Positions 14,470-21,608 of a stretch of DNA of 21,608 bases are shown here, piece after piece. Under the pieces are notes generated by a model. That model ran no database searches. It had not been told where the DNA came from and saw nothing but the letters and a program-made list of their open reading frames with translations. The stretch lies in NCBI GenBank assembly GCA_012521625.1, contig JAAYLY010000111.1, positions 1 through 21,608 of the forward strand. Reading direction: 5' to 3'. The position numbers and the translations under genes were made by a program. Source of the stretch: Tissierellia bacterium (GTDB lineage: Bacteria; Bacillota; Clostridia; Tissierellales; Tissierellaceae). Within the stretch, counting starts at the first letter, position 1; the number at the start of each line of letters is the position of its first letter.

Positions 14470-17298
14470 ATGACAAAAGACAAGATCATAATTAGGGGGG
14501 CCAAGGTGCATAACCTAAAGAATGTAAACCTAGAGCTTCCTAGGAATAAATTCATTGTCTTCACTGGCTTAAGCGGTTCTGGGAAGTCTTCCTTGGCCTT
14601 TGATACCATCTATGCTGAGGGACAAAGGAGATATGTGGAGTCCTTATCCAGCTATGCAAGGCAGTTTTTAGGTCAAATGGATAAACCAGATGTAGAATAT
14701 ATAGAAGGCTTATCCCCTTCCATATCTATAGATCAGAAGACTACTAGTAGAAACCCCCGTTCCACCGTAGGTACGGTGACGGAGATCTACGACTACTTAA
14801 GGCTACTGTACGCCAGAATAGGAGTACCCCACTGTCCAAAGTGCGGTAGGGTAATCTCCAGCCAGACTATAGATCAGATGGTTGATAAGCTAATGGCTTT
14901 GGAGGAAAGGAGCAGGATCCAAATCCTAGCCCCAGTAGTTAGGGGTAAAAAGGGCGGACATGTCAAGGTGTTGGAAAACATCAGGAAGGAAGGCTATATC
15001 AGGGTTATAGTAGATGGAGAGACCTATGATATAAATGAAGAGATTAAGTTAGATAAGAATAAGACCCATACCATAGAGGTGGTAGTAGATAGGATAATAA
15101 TAAAGGAAGGAATCGAAGCTAGGTTGGCAGACTCCTTGGAGACTGCCTTTAGTTTGGCAGAAGACCTGGTGGTAGTAGATGTTATAGGTAAGGAGCGTTT
15201 GACCTTTAGCCAAAAGTTGGCCTGCCCAGACTGTAATATAGCCATGGAGGAATTGGAACCTAGGATGTTTTCCTTCAACAATCCCTATGGTATGTGTCCA
15301 ACCTGTAACGGTTTAGGTTTTCACAGGTCTGTAGACCCGGATTTGGTAATACCCAATAAGGATTTGAGTATAGAAGAAGGGGCCCTAGCCCCTTATGGCA
15401 ATGCCAGTGAAGGATCTTATTATTTTGAGATGTTTAAGGCTATAGCTGAGGATAATGGATTCAGTACCAAGGAGCCATTAAAAAATGCTCCTAAGAAGCT
15501 AATAGACGAATTGCTATATGGTACAGACAGGGTTATTAGCTTCGAATTTGAAAGCCATTATGCCAATGGCTTGAAGAAATTTAATGGCACCTTCGAGGGT
15601 GTAATAAACAACCTGGAAAGAAGATATATGTCTACCAGCTCCAACGGCATGAGGGAGAGGATAGAGGAATATATGTCCGATATACCCTGTCCTTCCTGTA
15701 AGGGTAAGAGGTTAAGAGAAGATGTCTTAGCCGTAAGGGTCAATGGCCTGAATATTATAGAGCTAACCGACCTTTCCGTTAAGAAGGCTATTGAATTCTT
15801 TGACGCCCTGGAATTAACGGAAAAGGAAGAGATGATAGCTAGACAAATACTAATTGAAATCAAAAATAGATTGAAATTCCTAGAGCAGGTGGGCCTAGAT
15901 TACCTAACCCTGTCTAGGATGGCAGGAACCTTGTCTGGTGGTGAATCCCAAAGGATTAGGCTGGCAACCCAAATTGGCTCCAGCCTGGTGGGGGTAGTCT
16001 ATGTACTAGACGAGCCCAGCATCGGCCTCCACCAAAGGGATAATGAGAAGCTACTTAAGGCCTTAAGGGATTTGACAGACCTGGGCAATACCCTAATCGT
16101 AGTAGAGCACGATGAAGATACCATGTATACGGCTGACCATATAGTGGACATAGGGCCAGGGGCCGGTATCCATGGAGGCCGTATAGTAGCTGAGGGGAAT
16201 GTGGAAGAGATTAAGAAAAATCCTGCTTCCATAACTGGACAATACCTATCAGGAAAGAAGAAGATTGAGGTTCCAGAGGAGAGAAGGCAGCCTAATGGCA
16301 TGTGGATTGAAGTCCTAGGTGCCCAGCAGAACAACCTAAAAAATATAGATGTAAAGATCCCCCTAGGAGTATTTACTGCAGTGACTGGGGTATCTGGTTC
16401 AGGAAAGTCATCCCTGGTAAACGAGATATTATATAAGGCTTTGGCGGCCAAGTTAAATAATGCCAGGATTAAGCCTGGTAAGCATAGGGAAATAAAGGGC
16501 TTAGAACACCTAGATAAGGTTATAGCCATAGACCAAAGTCCAATTGGTAGGACTCCAAGGTCAAATCCCGCCACCTATACAGGGGTCTTTGACGATATAA
16601 GGGAAGTCTTTGCCATGACCAATGAGGCCAAGATGAGGGGCTATAAGAAGGGCCGCTTTAGCTTCAACGTTAAGGGTGGAAGGTGTGAAGCCTGCAAGGG
16701 TGATGGTATACTGAAGGTAGAGATGCACTTCCTACCTGACGTCTATGTGCCCTGTGAAGTCTGCAAGGGTAAAAGGTATAATAGGGAGACCCTGCAGGTT
16801 AAATATAGGGATAAAACCATAGCAGATGTCCTAGAGATGACCGTCGAAGAGGCCCTTGAGTTCTTTGAAAACCATCCTAAGATTAAGAGAAGGCTTCAGA
16901 CCCTATATGATGTAGGGCTAGGATATGTAAAATTAGGCCAGTCATCAACCACCCTATCTGGCGGTGAAGCCCAGAGGGTTAAGTTGGCTACAGAGCTCTC
17001 AAAAAGGCCTACGGGTAAAACGGTATATATTCTAGATGAGCCTACTACAGGACTACACTTTGCTGATGTTCATAAGTTAATTGATGTTTTAAATAGATTA
17101 GTAGATGAAGGCAATACGGTAATAGTCATAGAACACAACTTAGACGTAATAAAGACAGCCGACTACATCATAGACCTGGGGCCAGAAGGGGGAGACAATG
17201 GAGGTACCATAGTGGTAACTGGTACTCCAGAAGAGGTAAGCCAGTGTGAAGCATCCCACACAGGTAGGTTTTTAAGAAAGATATTAAATAATGAATAA
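14470..17298 (+). CDS. uvrA: Excinuclease ABC subunit A
   Basis: Damage-sensing ATPase of nucleotide excision repair; a dimer scans DNA and hands lesions to UvrB. The 942 residues carry two ABC cassettes. The N-terminal one has Walker A GLSGSGKS and signature LSGGESQR. The C-terminal one has GVSGSGKS and LSGGEAQR with VYILDEPTTG. CXXC zinc sites are visible at CPKCG, CPDC...CPTC, CPSC and CEAC...CEVC, matching the family's structural zinc modules. YVESLSSYARQFLGQM and the SIDQKTTSRNPRSTVGT block are the UvrB-interaction region. The start is ATG at 14470 with GAGGTGG 8 bases upstream; an in-frame GTG at 14458 falls within that site. It is 13 bases after the uvrB stop and shares the SOS promoter. 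Confidence 0.98.
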   Translation: MTKDKIIIRGAKVHNLKNVNLELPRNKFIVFTGLSGSGKSSLAFDTIYAEGQRRYVESLSSYARQFLGQMDKPDVEYIEGLSPSISIDQKTTSRNPRSTVGTVTEIYDYLRLLYARIGVPHCPKCGRVISSQTIDQMVDKLMALEERSRIQILAPVVRGKKGGHVKVLENIRKEGYIRVIVDGETYDINEEIKLDKNKTHTIEVVVDRIIIKEGIEARLADSLETAFSLAEDLVVVDVIGKERLTFSQKLACPDCNIAMEELEPRMFSFNNPYGMCPTCNGLGFHRSVDPDLVIPNKDLSIEEGALAPYGNASEGSYYFEMFKAIAEDNGFSTKEPLKNAPKKLIDELLYGTDRVISFEFESHYANGLKKFNGTFEGVINNLERRYMSTSSNGMRERIEEYMSDIPCPSCKGKRLREDVLAVRVNGLNIIELTDLSVKKAIEFFDALELTEKEEMIARQILIEIKNRLKFLEQVGLDYLTLSRMAGTLSGGESQRIRLATQIGSSLVGVVYVLDEPSIGLHQRDNEKLLKALRDLTDLGNTLIVVEHDEDTMYTADHIVDIGPGAGIHGGRIVAEGNVEEIKKNPASITGQYLSGKKKIEVPEERRQPNGMWIEVLGAQQNNLKNIDVKIPLGVFTAVTGVSGSGKSSLVNEILYKALAAKLNNARIKPGKHREIKGLEHLDKVIAIDQSPIGRTPRSNPATYTGVFDDIREVFAMTNEAKMRGYKKGRFSFNVKGGRCEACKGDGILKVEMHFLPDVYVPCEVCKGKRYNRETLQVKYRDKTIADVLEMTVEEALEFFENHPKIKRRLQTLYDVGLGYVKLGQSSTTLSGGEAQRVKLATELSKRPTGKTVYILDEPTTGLHFADVHKLIDVLNRLVDEGNTVIVIEHNLDVIKTADYIIDLGPEGGDNGGTIVVTGTPEEVSQCEASHTGRFLRKILNNE

Positions 17299-17310
17299 GG
17301 AGTGAAGTTG

Positions 17311-18264
17311 TTGAAGATTACTATTTTAGAACCCTTAGGGGTTAATGAGGAGCAATTAAGGGAGATAGCAAAACCTATTACCGATAAAGGTCATGAACTA
17401 GTTATTTATAATGAAAAAACTAGGGATGTGGAAGTATTAAAGGAAAGGGTTAAGGATACAGACGTATTGATAATAGCCAACTCTCCATTAGAAGGAGAAG
17501 TAATAAGGGCTGCAGAAAAGCTAAAGATGATATCCGTTGCCTTTACAGGTTATGACCATGTGGACCTAGATGCTTGTAAGGAGAAGGGTATATCAGTAAG
17601 CAATGCTGCTGGCTACAGCACCCCATCTGTTGCAGAATTAGCCTTTGGGCTTATGATATCCTTACTTAGAAAGGTAGTTTCTCTAGATAAGGTTACTAGG
17701 GAAGGGGGAACCATGGCAGGATATAGGCAAAACGACCTGTATGGTAAGACCTTAGGTGTTGTAGGTGTTGGAGCCATAGGCAAGAATGTAGCAAGAATTG
17801 GCTTAGCCTTTGGCTGTGAAGTCTTGGCCTATAACAGAAGCCAAGATGAAGAATTGGTCAAGGAAGGGGTTAAATACGTAGACTTAGATGAACTTCTTAA
17901 GGCAAGTGATATAGTAAGTGTTCATCTTCCGTTGACTGATGAAACTAGGGGCCTTATCAGCGAAGAGAAACTTAAACTGATGAAGAAGGATGCCCTATTG
18001 ATTAATACAGCTAGAGGACCAATAATAGATAATGAAGCCTTAGCCAAGGCCCTAAATGAGGGCTGGATAGCAGGGGCTGGTATAGACGTCTTCGATATGG
18101 AGCCGCCACTGCCAGCAGACTATCCATTGTTAAAGGCTAAGAATGCTGTCCTGACTCCTCATATAGGCTTTGCCACAGAGGAAGCCATGGTAAGAAGGGC
18201 CCACATAGCCTTTGCCAATGTGGAGAAGTGGATGGAAGGTAGTCCACAAAATGTGGTTTTATAA
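17311..18264 (+). CDS. D-isomer-specific 2-hydroxyacid dehydrogenase
   Basis: A cytoplasmic NAD(P)-dependent oxidoreductase interconverting a D-2-hydroxyacid and a 2-oxoacid. It looks like the glycerate / hydroxypyruvate / phosphoglycerate dehydrogenase branch, but lacks the C-terminal ACT/regulatory domain of full SerA. The 317 residues have the dinucleotide motif GVVGVGAIG (149-157) and the catalytic set R235 (NTARGP), E264 (DMEPP) and H284 (TPHIGF). Several in-frame non-ATG starts exist (GTG 17302, TTG 17308, TTG 17311). The AAGGAG at 17297-17302 best suits the TTG at 17311, and 17308 is nearly as good. It starts 12 bases after uvrA with no terminator between, so it probably rides on the SOS transcript. 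The substrate cannot be read. Confidence 0.9.
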   Translation: MKITILEPLGVNEEQLREIAKPITDKGHELVIYNEKTRDVEVLKERVKDTDVLIIANSPLEGEVIRAAEKLKMISVAFTGYDHVDLDACKEKGISVSNAAGYSTPSVAELAFGLMISLLRKVVSLDKVTREGGTMAGYRQNDLYGKTLGVVGVGAIGKNVARIGLAFGCEVLAYNRSQDEELVKEGVKYVDLDELLKASDIVSVHLPLTDETRGLISEEKLKLMKKDALLINTARGPIIDNEALAKALNEGWIAGAGIDVFDMEPPLPADYPLLKAKNAVLTPHIGFATEEAMVRRAHIAFANVEKWMEGSPQNVVL

Positions 18265-18341
18265 AGGTTAGCTTATAAATTGGCCATTGTAAAAACTTAT
18301 AGTTACAATTAAATAGCAATTGTATAGATAATGAATAAAGT

Positions 18342-18379
18342 AAAAGTGGGAGGATTACTGAATTCCTCCCACTTTTTTA
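18342..18379 (+). terminator. Terminator of the uvrBA-dehydrogenase operon
   Basis: AGTGGGAGGA (18345-18354) pairs perfectly with TCCTCCCACT (18364-18373), flanked by A and T runs (18342-18344; six Ts at 18373-18378). It is a strong intrinsic terminator. Confidence 0.92.
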
Positions 18380-18506
18380 TTTCTGATGAAGTTACTAAAT
18401 ATGCTAATAGTCTTGTCACCATCTACAACTTATACTCAAAATCAATTTTATCACCAAAACTGCCTTTGTTAATAAAATAGTAATAGCATGGAGAAGAGGT
18501 GATGAG

Positions 18507-19799
18507 ATGTATAGAAATTTGGTGGTAGGTTGTGATAGTAAGGTTAAATTGGAAGATGGAAGGCTGGTTAATTATATAAACTTCGACAATGCGGCCACAA
18601 CACCTCCTTTTCACTCTGTTTTAGAAGGGATAAATTGCTTTGCGCCAAATTACTCCTCGGTACATAGGGGAGCTGGATATAAGTCCAAGCTTTCGTCGGA
18701 CCTTTATGAAAAGGGAAGGGATGTGGTACTTGATTTTGTAAATGGAGATAGGGACTATCATACTGTAATTTTTTTGAAAAATACTACTGAGGGTATAAAT
18801 AAGTTATCTTACAGGTTGGAGGATCAACTGAAGGGCAAGGTGGTCCTATCTACCTATATGGAGCACCATTCCAACCTATTGCCATGGAAATATAGGTATG
18901 AGACGGATTTTGTAAGGGTTGATGATGCAGGCAGATTATGTTTACAGGACCTAGAGGATAAGCTTAAGAGCTATAAGGGCAGGGTTGGGCTGGTGGCAGT
19001 AACAGGGGCATCTAATGTGACTGGATATACAAATGATGTTCATAAGATAGCTAGGCTAGCCCACAAATATGGGGCTAAGATCCTAGTAGATGGGGCCCAG
19101 CTGATCCCACACTGTTCTTTTGACATGAAGCCTAAGGAGGAGGATGAGCATATAGATTTCTTAGCCTTTTCAGCCCATAAGATGTATGCCCCCTTCGGTA
19201 GCGGAGTATTAATTGCCCCTAAGGATATTTTTAAAGACGGACATTCAGAAATCATTGGCGGTGGAACTATCGATTTTGTATCCATGGAAGACACTATCTG
19301 GTTAAATCCACCCCAGAAGGAGGAGGCAGGCACTCCAAACCTAATGGGGGTTGTGGCCCTAATGGAAGCCATAAAGATCCTAGAGTCCATCGGTATGGAG
19401 AGGATAGAAGAATATGAAAGAAATCTTACCATATATGCCTTAAACCTAATGAGGGAGATACCAAATTTGATAATCTACGATGATTTTAATACGGATGCAA
19501 AGGTGTCCATTATTTCCTTCAATATAGAAGGGATGCACCACTCTAAATTAGCAGAACTTTTAGGAAAGGAAGGGATTGGGGTCAGGAATGGCTGCTTCTG
19601 TGCCCAGCCCTATGTTCAGCAAATCTTAAAGATATCAGATGAAGAGATGGAGAAATATAAGGATAAGCTACTTCCAAGGCCAGGATTAGTTAGGATGAGC
19701 CTGGGCTTATATAATAGCTATGAAGAAGTCTATAGGATGGCAGAAGTATTGGATACTATTGGAAGGAATGTGGATTACTATCTAGAGGGCGGGAGATAA
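18507..19799 (+). CDS. Class V aminotransferase, cysteine desulfurase / selenocysteine lyase-like
   Basis: A PLP enzyme of the NifS/SufS fold, probably cytoplasmic. The 430 residues contain the N-terminal FDNAATTPP block (26-34), the MEHHSN stretch with a PLP-stacking histidine near 119-120, DGAQ with D195, and the Schiff-base lysine K225 in FSAHKMYAP. C365 (NGCFCAQPY) sits where SufS-type enzymes place the sulfur-accepting cysteine, and C363 nearby adds a second candidate. No SufU, IscU or tRNA-thiolation gene is adjacent, so it may act on cysteine, selenocysteine or another amino acid. The ATG at 18507 follows a GAGGTGATGAG ribosome region. It is a monocistronic-looking gene preceded by a terminator and followed by a long gap. 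The fold is very secure; the substrate is not. Confidence 0.88.
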   Translation: MYRNLVVGCDSKVKLEDGRLVNYINFDNAATTPPFHSVLEGINCFAPNYSSVHRGAGYKSKLSSDLYEKGRDVVLDFVNGDRDYHTVIFLKNTTEGINKLSYRLEDQLKGKVVLSTYMEHHSNLLPWKYRYETDFVRVDDAGRLCLQDLEDKLKSYKGRVGLVAVTGASNVTGYTNDVHKIARLAHKYGAKILVDGAQLIPHCSFDMKPKEEDEHIDFLAFSAHKMYAPFGSGVLIAPKDIFKDGHSEIIGGGTIDFVSMEDTIWLNPPQKEEAGTPNLMGVVALMEAIKILESIGMERIEEYERNLTIYALNLMREIPNLIIYDDFNTDAKVSIISFNIEGMHHSKLAELLGKEGIGVRNGCFCAQPYVQQILKISDEEMEKYKDKLLPRPGLVRMSLGLYNSYEEVYRMAEVLDTIGRNVDYYLEGGR

Positions 19800-20150
19800 A
19801 TTCTCTGGAGAAAAATCCTATAGTAGTATAAAAGATAGTAGTTTATAAGATGATTTATCTACACATGATTAAAGAATAAATTGAAGTATAATTAAATATG
19901 TATTTACAATAGACATTATATATTTAATACAAATAAAGTTATTAGTAAAAAGGTAAGAGTATATTTTTTTAATTCAACCCCCTTGATAAAGGGGGTTATC
20001 CTTTGTAAAATTTAGTAACTTAATACTTAATATGAGGAATTTATAATCCATAGGACCATTAGCCTATATTTGAATTGTCTAAAAAATAACTTTCTATCTA
20101 TTTTCTTAAACTAATTTGATTGTAAATAATGCTAATAATAGTATAAACTA
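19800..20150 (+). other. AT-rich gene-free stretch between the aminotransferase and DsrE genes
   Basis: The whole gap runs about 390 bases to the dsrE start; no credible gene is seen on either strand. It contains a small TTCTC/GAGAA palindrome right after the aminotransferase stop (19801-19811), a weak promoter-like pair (TTTACA 19903-19908, TAATAC 19925-19930), a GC hairpin (19976-19997) and a second weak promoter region near 20116-20147 (TTGATT, TATAAA, spacing too long at 20). A long untranslated leader for the dsrE-like gene is possible. Confidence 0.5.
19976..19997. repeat. Perfect 9-bp GC hairpin with GATA loop
   Basis: AACCCCCTT (19976-19984) pairs perfectly with AAGGGGGTT (19989-19997) around GATA. 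It is preceded by seven Ts and followed only by ATCCTTTG, so a standard U-tract is missing in the plus direction. It could be a weak terminator for the aminotransferase, or a leader element. Confidence 0.6.
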
Positions 20151-20183
20151 CCTCCTTATTACCAATAATTAGGGAAAAGGAGG
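20151..20183 (+). promoter_or_regulatory. Possible ribosome-site-masking hairpin of the DsrE gene
   Basis: CCTCCTT (20151-20157) is the exact complement of the ribosome site AAGGAGG (20177-20183), with a 19-base loop that can pair internally (CC 20162-20163 with GG 20172-20173). Folding would hide the initiation site of the gene at 20190. Pairing is visible; regulation is inferred. Confidence 0.45.
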
Positions 20184-20189
20184 GTTTTT

Positions 20190-20666
20190 ATGGGTAAAAA
20201 GTTGAGTATTCTTATGTTTAGTGGAGAATTTGATAAAGCTTTAGCAGCCTTAGTCCTTGCTAATACAGCTAGGGAAATAGATATGGAAGTAAACATGTTC
20301 TTTGCCTTCTGGGGGCTATTATTAGTTAGGGATCCTAACAAGCTTACAGATGAAGATAAGACTATATATGAAAAAATTATTGCAAATTTAACCCCAAAGG
20401 GTATTGAAGAGCTACCCTTATCTAGGATGAACTTTGCAGGAATAGGCAAGATGATGTTAGAAGAGATGATGAAGGAAAGCGATACACCGCCTATAGAAGC
20501 ATTTTTGAAGGGGGCAATAAATAAGGGAGTAAAGCTAAGGGCTTGCAAGTTATCTTGCAAAGTTATGGGGTTTAAGGAAGATGAATTTCTAGATCAGGTA
20601 GAAATTGCCACTGCAGCAGACTATCTCGATGAAGCGTCAATGGCTGATATCCAGCTATTTATTTAA
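20190..20666 (+). CDS. DsrE/DsrF-like family protein
   Basis: A 158-residue soluble protein of the DsrE fold (the DsrE2-type, sometimes labelled peroxiredoxin-family), a group linked to sulfur relay and persulfide handling. The N-terminus (KLSILMFSGEFDKALAALVLANTA) has the beta-alpha start of the fold, MFFAFWGLLLV follows, and the C-terminal ACKLSCKVMGF block carries C119 and C123, the likely sulfur-reactive cysteines. TAADYLDEASMADIQLFI closes the protein, as is usual for the family. The ATG follows AAAAGGAGGG closely (6 bases). It lies about 390 bases after the cysteine-desulfurase-like gene, which is the natural sulfur donor class, but a partnership is only inferred. Family confident; biochemical role unknown. 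Confidence 0.85.
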   Translation: MGKKLSILMFSGEFDKALAALVLANTAREIDMEVNMFFAFWGLLLVRDPNKLTDEDKTIYEKIIANLTPKGIEELPLSRMNFAGIGKMMLEEMMKESDTPPIEAFLKGAINKGVKLRACKLSCKVMGFKEDEFLDQVEIATAADYLDEASMADIQLFI

Positions 20667-20731
20667 AATATTCTAAATATAGAGATAAATTATTTTAATT
20701 GAGTATCGATTTAGCACAATAGAAGTTAAAC

Positions 20732-20759
20732 TTGCAAAATTAAATCATCTATATATAAT
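20732..20759 (+). promoter_or_regulatory. Candidate promoter of the AbgT-family gene
   Basis: TTGCAA (20732-20737) and a perfect TATAAT (20754-20759) are 16 bp apart, giving a start about 30 bases before the GTG. No clear terminator separates it from the upstream DsrE gene. Confidence 0.65.
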
Positions 20760-20795
20760 TATTAGTGTGTAGATTTATAAAAAGGAGGAAATGGT

Positions 20796-21608
20796 GTGAA
20801 AGAAAAGAGAAACCAAAATGAGGTAAAAGGTTTTCTTAAAACCATTGAGACAATAGGAAACAAATTACCTCATCCAGCCATGATTTTCTTAATTCTTAGC
20901 ATTATTGTTATTCTATTATCAGCAGTCCTTGCTCAAGTAGTAGAACCAGTAGAATACTACGATGCAAGAGCAGGGGAGTACGTAACTAAAAGTGTAGTAT
21001 CATTATTTAATGCAGATGGTTTACGCTACATATTTAATAATGCTACTACAAACTTTACAAGCTTCGCTCCATTAGGTACAGTACTAGTGGCCATGTTAGG
21101 GGTAGGAGTAGCTGAATGGACAGGTCTATTCAATACTTCATTAAGGAAATTATTATCCAATGTTAACTCTAAACTACTTACTGCTATTGTTGTATTTGCA
21201 GGGGTTATGTCCAATATTGCATCAGACGCAGGATACGTAGTAGTTATTCCATTAGGAGCTTTAGTATTTGCTGGAGCAGGTCGTCATCCTATAGCCGGTT
21301 TAGCTGCAGCATTTGCTGGAGTTTCAGGAGGATTCTCAGCCAACTTAGTATTAGGAACTACAGACCCATTGTTATCAGGTATAACTAATGAGGCCTTAAG
21401 AGGTGCAGGAATCGATTATCAGATGGATCCAACTGGTAACTGGTATTTTATGTTCGTTTCAACCTTCATGTTAGTTGCCTTAGGTACTTGGGTAACTGAG
21501 AATGTAATTGAAAAGAACCTAGGACCTTATACTGGTAAATATGTAGTTGAACAAGAAGAAATAACAGAACTTCAAAATAGAGGACTTAGGAATGCTGGTA
21601 TTGCATTA
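20796..21608 (+). CDS. AbgT-family transporter, 3' end cut by window edge
   Basis: An integral membrane transporter of the AbgT family; E. coli AbgT imports p-aminobenzoyl-glutamate and some relatives export antimetabolites. The visible 271 residues are about half of a normal 500-residue member. A cytoplasmic start (TIGNKLPHPAMIF) leads into TM1 (about 27-48), an external segment follows (50-90), then TM regions near 93-108 and 127-160. The family hallmarks SNIASDAGYVVVIPLGA (139-155) and GRHPIAGLAAAFAGVSGGFSAN (162-183) are present, as is GTTDPLLSGIT (187-197). The start is GTG at 20796, 7 bases after AGGAGG; the nearby ATG at 20791 hits a stop at once. Codon choice (GCA/GCT, ATT, TTA, ACT, few AGG) looks unlike the preceding genes. 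Substrate in this organism unknown. Confidence 0.92.
   Translation, partial: MKEKRNQNEVKGFLKTIETIGNKLPHPAMIFLILSIIVILLSAVLAQVVEPVEYYDARAGEYVTKSVVSLFNADGLRYIFNNATTNFTSFAPLGTVLVAMLGVGVAEWTGLFNTSLRKLLSNVNSKLLTAIVVFAGVMSNIASDAGYVVVIPLGALVFAGAGRHPIAGLAAAFAGVSGGFSANLVLGTTDPLLSGITNEALRGAGIDYQMDPTGNWYFMFVSTFMLVALGTWVTENVIEKNLGPYTGKYVVEQEEITELQNRGLRNAGIAL

Noticed and set aside
13904..14476. 190-codon open frame antisense to the uvrB end
   Set aside because: Fully covered by the conserved UvrB helicase and UVR domains; no independent support.
15999..16574. 191-codon open frame antisense to uvrA
   Set aside because: Shadow of the conserved ATPase region; composition and lack of start signals do not support a gene.
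18244..18256. CCACA-AAA-TGTGG hairpin with following Ts at the dehydrogenase end, as a terminator
   Set aside because: The stem is only 5 bp inside the coding end, and a far stronger terminator lies at 18342-18379.
18286..18309. ATTGTAA/TTACAAT inverted repeat after the dehydrogenase
   Set aside because: A 7-bp AT-only arm pair in AT-rich DNA, upstream of a clear terminator; no functional sign.
1..21608. CRISPR array, insertion sequence, phage or defence island
   Set aside because: No spaced direct repeats, transposase, integrase or terminal repeats are visible; the gene content is core housekeeping.

Overview
The window is an AT-rich, low-GC Gram-positive (Firmicutes) chromosome segment, most like an anaerobic Clostridia/Tissierellia-type organism. 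The evidence is strong AGGAGG-type ribosome sites, many TTG/GTG starts, heavy AGG/ATA/CTA codon use, simple stem-loop plus U-tract terminators, a CsaB/TagA wall-polymer cluster and a Bacillus-like ftsEX-ctp-minJ-uvrBA gene order. No tRNA, rRNA, CRISPR array, transposase or phage gene is visible. Both edges cut genes: a glycosyltransferase on the left and an AbgT-family transporter on the right.

Layout. (1) 1-2890: the end of a cell-wall glycopolymer operon (GT4 glycosyltransferase, CsaB pyruvyltransferase, TagA/WecG glycosyltransferase), closed by a terminator. (2) 3027-3552: a small membrane-anchored PrcB-like protein, ending at a bidirectional terminator shared with the next, opposite operon. 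(3) 5388-3561, minus strand: 5-formyltetrahydrofolate cyclo-ligase followed by a CofE-like gamma-glutamyl ligase. (4) 5510-8249: ftsE-ftsX and a coiled-coil M23 peptidase, with a terminator. (5) 8377-10756: a CtpB-like S41 processing protease and a MinJ-like multi-pass PDZ protein. (6) 12338-10734, minus strand: a lipoprotein of unknown function with a beta-propeller-like C-terminal half. Its terminator lies inside the end of the minJ-like gene. (7) 12423-18379: an SOS-type promoter and LexA box driving uvrB-uvrA and a 2-hydroxyacid dehydrogenase, closed by a terminator. (8) 18507-21608: a cysteine-desulfurase-like class V aminotransferase, a 390-base AT-rich gap with a GC hairpin, a DsrE-family protein and the start of an AbgT transporter.

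How they fit together. Regions 1, 4 and 5 concern the envelope: polymer decoration for S-layer-type protein anchoring, FtsEX-controlled murein hydrolysis, regulated proteolysis and division-site topology. Region 7 is nucleotide excision repair under apparent LexA control. Region 3 is one-carbon/folate metabolism with an orphan gamma-glutamyl ligase. Region 8 may contain sulfur-handling proteins.

I see no clear novel multi-gene defence or mobile system. The most interesting signals are the terminator hidden in a convergent coding overlap, the perfect LexA box, the folate-linked CofE-like ligase, the FtsEX-linked M23 enzyme with a complete active site, and two leaders that could mask their own ribosome site. 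All family assignments are from reading motifs by eye; no database search was run.
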